Below, piece by piece: positions 62,670 through 64,000 of a DNA stretch of 64,000 nucleotides. Source of the DNA: Melieria omissa (taxonomy: Eukaryota > Arthropoda > Insecta > Diptera > Ulidiidae). Within the stretch, counting starts at the first letter, position 1. Every line of letters starts with the position of its first letter. The notes beneath the pieces are model-generated. The model saw only the letters and a list, made by a program, of their open reading frames with translations. It did not search any database and had not been told where the DNA came from. The stretch spans positions 69,632,932 to 69,696,931 of the forward strand of contig OZ020270.1 of NCBI GenBank assembly GCA_963971225.1, given 5' to 3'. The position numbers were made by a program, and so were the translations under genes.

Positions 62670-64000
62670 TAAGAAAAATGTATGCGTTTACTTTGCCGTT
62701 TATGTTTTTGGTACGTGTCACGGCACAGCGACCAACAATACTCGGAAAGCATGTGGCACATATCTTTTCCCCGAAAGCGATTTTCAATTAGCGCAATGTC
62801 TTGGTGGAAGCGCTCTCCGTGTTCATCACTAACGTCACCTAAGTTTTCGGGGGAAAAGTCAAGTGGCTCTCTAAAAAATGTATCTTGAGAGACATGTTGA
62901 CCCCCATTTCGCGATAGGCGTCAATCATCTTGCGGACAAGTTCTTTATATTTCTCAGCCTTCTTGTTTCCTAAGAAGTTATTTATTACATCGCTTAAGCT
63001 TTGCCAGGCAGTTAGTTCAACCGGATTCAAAAGATCAGCAATTTCCTGATGCTGCAATAATTTCTTCAACTGTGGCCCGTTTAAAACCCCTGAAAAACAT
63101 AGAAAAATTAATAGAAACAAAGTTTTACAATCGGGTAACGTACCAGCGGAAATCTTTGCATCACTTAGTTTTGGAAAATTAGTTTCAAACAATTAATAGG
63201 TCTGTTTGGCCAGATTTCCAGTAAAAATTATCCAGTAAAAAATATCAAGAGAGTAAGCCAGCTTACGCTCCCTAAAATCAAACTATCCAAAAAAGTGAAC
63301 AAACAGCAATTTGTAAGAATTTGCAAGTTTTAACTCTTGGTTACACCAGTGGTACTTCGCACACCCACAATACACAGTAACAAGGGTGTAAACAGGAGGG
63401 TTAAAGAAAGCAACAGCTGATCTAAAAGTTTCATTTGAGGCTTGAAGCGGTAGGGAAAATTAAGTTTAATCATACATTTAATGCAAAAGGCAAACAGTTC
63501 GTTGCGCTCAATCTGCGATTCTTCCCTTTCAGCTTCAGCGGATTAAGCTGAGCAAGACGGTTGTGGGTCAGCAGACTTGCGAACGCACAAGTTCTTTGCA
63601 GGTTCCATTTGCCTCCAAAATTTTGCAAAAATTATTTCGATCATATGTCCGCCAGTCATATGTTTTTCTTGTTCTTCTTCTTACTGGCTAAAAGTTACTG
63701 GACACAATTTCTCCAGTAAAAACTTGCAAGTTCTCACGAAACGAACTGTCACTTTACGTTCTCAGTTACTCTCTCGTTACTGGAGATTTAGCGTCAACAA
63801 AAAGGATCCAATAAAAATTTGTACAAATTCGTACAAATTATTCTCTACCAAACAGACCTAATAGCTCGACCATCAGCGTCAAGAGAGCGAATAAAATGTC
63901 GAATCAGGCCTAACTTTATGTAGAGCGGTGGAAGTATTATTTTTGATGAAGGGACTAGAGGCATATGATCGATGCTGTCGCGGCCAAGTTTATGAGTTAT
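62670..64000 (-). pseudogene. Uncharacterised arthropod family with DEHGERFHQDI motif; spliced, frameshifted, runs off the window
   Basis: Reading right to left: 64000-63859 gives LVPSSKIILPPLYIKLGLIR and LDADGRAI; after the MITE, 63198-63144 gives FPKLSDAKISAG; an intron of 52 nt (donor gtacgt at 63143, acceptor tttttcag at 63092) follows; then VLNGPQLKKLL, NNFLGNKKAEKYKELVRKMI and MSLKIHFLESH to about 62850; after a one-base deletion DFSPENLGDVSDEHGERFHQ continues to KRQSKRIHF near 62672. This family recurs in many arthropod genomes, to my recollection, and is probably transposon-borne; its function is unknown. The 5' part lies outside the window. Confidence 0.8.
63199..63857. mobile_element. 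MITE splitting the minus-strand gene
   Basis: TIRs ggtctgtttgg at both ends; the flanks read tattaat on one side and tatta on the other, so the TSD is TATTA (5 bp) or TA. Removing it restores the host reading frame. Words ccagtaa and ttactgg are scattered near both ends. No protein was found. Confidence 0.82.

Overview
This is a eukaryotic, intergenic-looking stretch of 64 kb that is built almost entirely from transposable elements. Nothing in it looks prokaryotic: there are no operons, spliced introns are visible, DNA is AT-rich, and the element mix (P-like, hAT, mariner/Tc1, piggyBac-like, PIF/Harbinger-like, Ty3/gypsy, LOA, Jockey, RTE and CR1-group elements plus tRNA-derived SINEs) is typical of a true fly (Diptera), probably a higher fly with a large genome such as a tephritid. 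That species-level guess is inference only. No intact host protein gene could be identified with confidence.

Region by region. 1-7.3 kb: AT-rich DNA, a decayed Jockey-type reverse transcriptase (2.6-4.05 kb), a possible small spliced gene (exons at 4340, 6708 and 6922) whose first intron holds an unclassified terminal-inverted-repeat (TIR) transposon. 7.3-10.3 kb: a hAT element with perfect 8-bp target-site duplication (TSD), containing a MITE and a second hAT element, which itself contains a Harbinger-like element. 11.1-12.2 kb: P-element-like transposase remnant on the minus strand. 12.4-17.1 kb: two copies of a dispersed repeat, each split by a different hAT element. 17.9-21.7 kb: minus-strand CsRn1-like gypsy element with both LTRs. 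21.7-26.1 kb: CR1-group non-LTR element, broken by a SINE. 26.2-27.0 kb: foldback element. 27.0-32.4 kb: 3' end of a LOA/R1-type element split by a small MITE and by a gypsy element, the latter split by a hAT element that is split by a mariner.

32.8-52.5 kb: a Tc1-like element whose matching ends and TA duplication now lie 19.7 kb apart because a SINE, a solo LTR (itself split by a MITE that contains a SINE), DDE transposase fragments, a piggyBac-like MITE and a 12.9-kb gypsy element have accumulated inside it. The gypsy element contains an RTE fragment, a nearly complete Jockey-type element with an intact ORF2, and a TIR-bounded insert that carries a decayed ribose-5-phosphate isomerase gene. 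52.6-61.7 kb: a ZMYM/DUF4371-type hAT element holding a second hAT, which holds a piggyBac-like element, which holds a nearly full-length LOA element with two open frames. 62.6-64.0 kb: a minus-strand, spliced but frameshifted gene of an uncharacterised arthropod family, split by a MITE and running off the window.

The value of the window is chronological: most insertions can be defined to the base by TIR or LTR ends plus TSDs, and several copies inside the window act as empty-site controls for each other. The youngest-looking insertions are the LOA element (54495-59441) and the Jockey-type element (47512-51621).
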